Below, piece after piece: positions 40,209-40,349 of a stretch of 40,349 nt of DNA. Each line of letters starts with the position of its first letter. The stretch's first letter is position 1. The stretch comes from an uncultured Oscillospiraceae bacterium (GTDB lineage Bacteria > Bacillota > Clostridia > Oscillospirales > Oscillospiraceae). The stretch is taken from positions 1 through 40,349 of the forward strand of contig CAKTEB010000011.1 of the NCBI GenBank assembly GCA_934546685.1, in the 5' to 3' direction. The translations under genes were made by a program, and so were the position numbers. The notes under the pieces are model-generated. The model saw only the letters and a program-made list of their open reading frames with translations, did no database searches and was not told the DNA's origin.

Positions 40209-40349
40209 ATGAACCTGCTTTCCAATTTGATCAACGGCATCAGCCTGGGAAGTGTTTATGCCATCATCGCACTGGGCTACGCACAGATCGCGGGGCTGCC
40301 CGTGGTCTATGGCCTGTACGGCTCCCTGCTGCCCATTCTGGTTTTCTCC
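40209..40349 (+). CDS. livH: Permease start, LivH-like then SulP-like (runs off the window)
   Basis: 47 codons are visible. AAAGGGAGG lies 8 bases before the ATG. Residues 1-24 (MNLLSNLINGISLGSVYAII and ALGY) are a typical start of LivH, the branched-chain amino-acid ABC permease, and fit the preceding binding protein. From about residue 25 the text AQIAGLPVVYGLYGSLLPIL is instead the first helices of SulP-type sulfate permeases; LivH would read TMVYGI at this point. The junction lies near 40275-40285. A mis-joined assembly at a sequence end is the simplest explanation. The symbol applies to the first part only. Confidence 0.6.
   Translation, partial: MNLLSNLINGISLGSVYAIIALGYAQIAGLPVVYGLYGSLLPILVFS

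Noticed and set aside
1..40349. tRNA, rRNA, CRISPR arrays, insertion sequences, prophage or attachment sites
   Set aside because: None recognised on reading either strand; no repeat-spacer pattern, transposase or integrase is present.

Overview
The window looks like a chromosomal segment of a GC-rich, low-oxygen Gram-positive of the class Clostridia, most likely a gut Oscillospiraceae relative (Intestinimonas/Flavonifractor/Lawsonibacter type). The evidence is an RnfCDGEAB ion pump in clostridial gene order, lipoprotein signal peptides, strong AGGAGG-type ribosome sites, a DnaD plus DnaC/DnaI-like loader pair, MreC/MreD/PBP2, and aldehyde/iron-alcohol dehydrogenases. The lineage is inferred from gene content, not from a marker gene. 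I see no rRNA, tRNA, insertion sequence, prophage or CRISPR array.

Layout. 1-2.7 kb: end of a GPH sugar symporter translationally coupled to a GH36 alpha-galactosidase. 2.7-8.5 kb, minus strand: glyA; a pair made of a RelA/SpoT-fold protein and a small C39-like cysteine-protease-fold protein; an aldehyde dehydrogenase/iron alcohol dehydrogenase operon. 8.9-13.8 kb, plus strand: the complete rnfCDGEAB operon. 14.0-15.7 kb: two tandem MerR-type regulators with almost identical DNA-binding ends and different, membrane-anchored C-termini, driven by a MerR-style promoter with a 19-bp spacer and a perfect dyad. 15.8-18.7 kb, minus: a MATE exporter and a double-hotdog MaoC-like protein; the latter is divergent from an RpiR/SIS regulator across a promoter with a palindromic operator.

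19.8-23.0 kb, plus: a polysaccharide-deacetylase lipoprotein, a UraA/SulP-fold permease and a 61-residue single-pass membrane protein. 23.1-26.5 kb, minus: a LysR regulator followed by UbiD-UbiX-LpdD, a non-oxidative aromatic acid decarboxylase set. 26.6-28.5 kb, minus: a Cthe_2159-like beta-helix lipoprotein. 28.8-36.9 kb, plus: U32 peptidase/RlhA-like protein, Maf, MreC, MreD, PBP2, DnaD-like and DnaC-like proteins (cell growth and replication). 37.0-38.7 kb: a PaaI thioesterase and two PAP2 phosphatases. 38.9-40.3 kb: a branched-chain amino-acid-type binding lipoprotein and a permease start that changes from LivH-like to SulP-like sequence within the last 75 bases, probably an assembly chimera.

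How it works together. The theme is fermentative energy conservation. The Rnf pump couples ferredoxin oxidation to NAD+ reduction and ion export, and the aldehyde/alcohol dehydrogenases exchange NAD(H). The sugar and amino-acid uptake genes supply substrates. Most transcription units are cleanly bounded by promoters with 17-bp spacers and by strong hairpins, several of which serve both strands. The parts that look least described are the twin membrane MerR regulators, the RelA-fold/C39-fold pair and the RpiR-MaoC unit.
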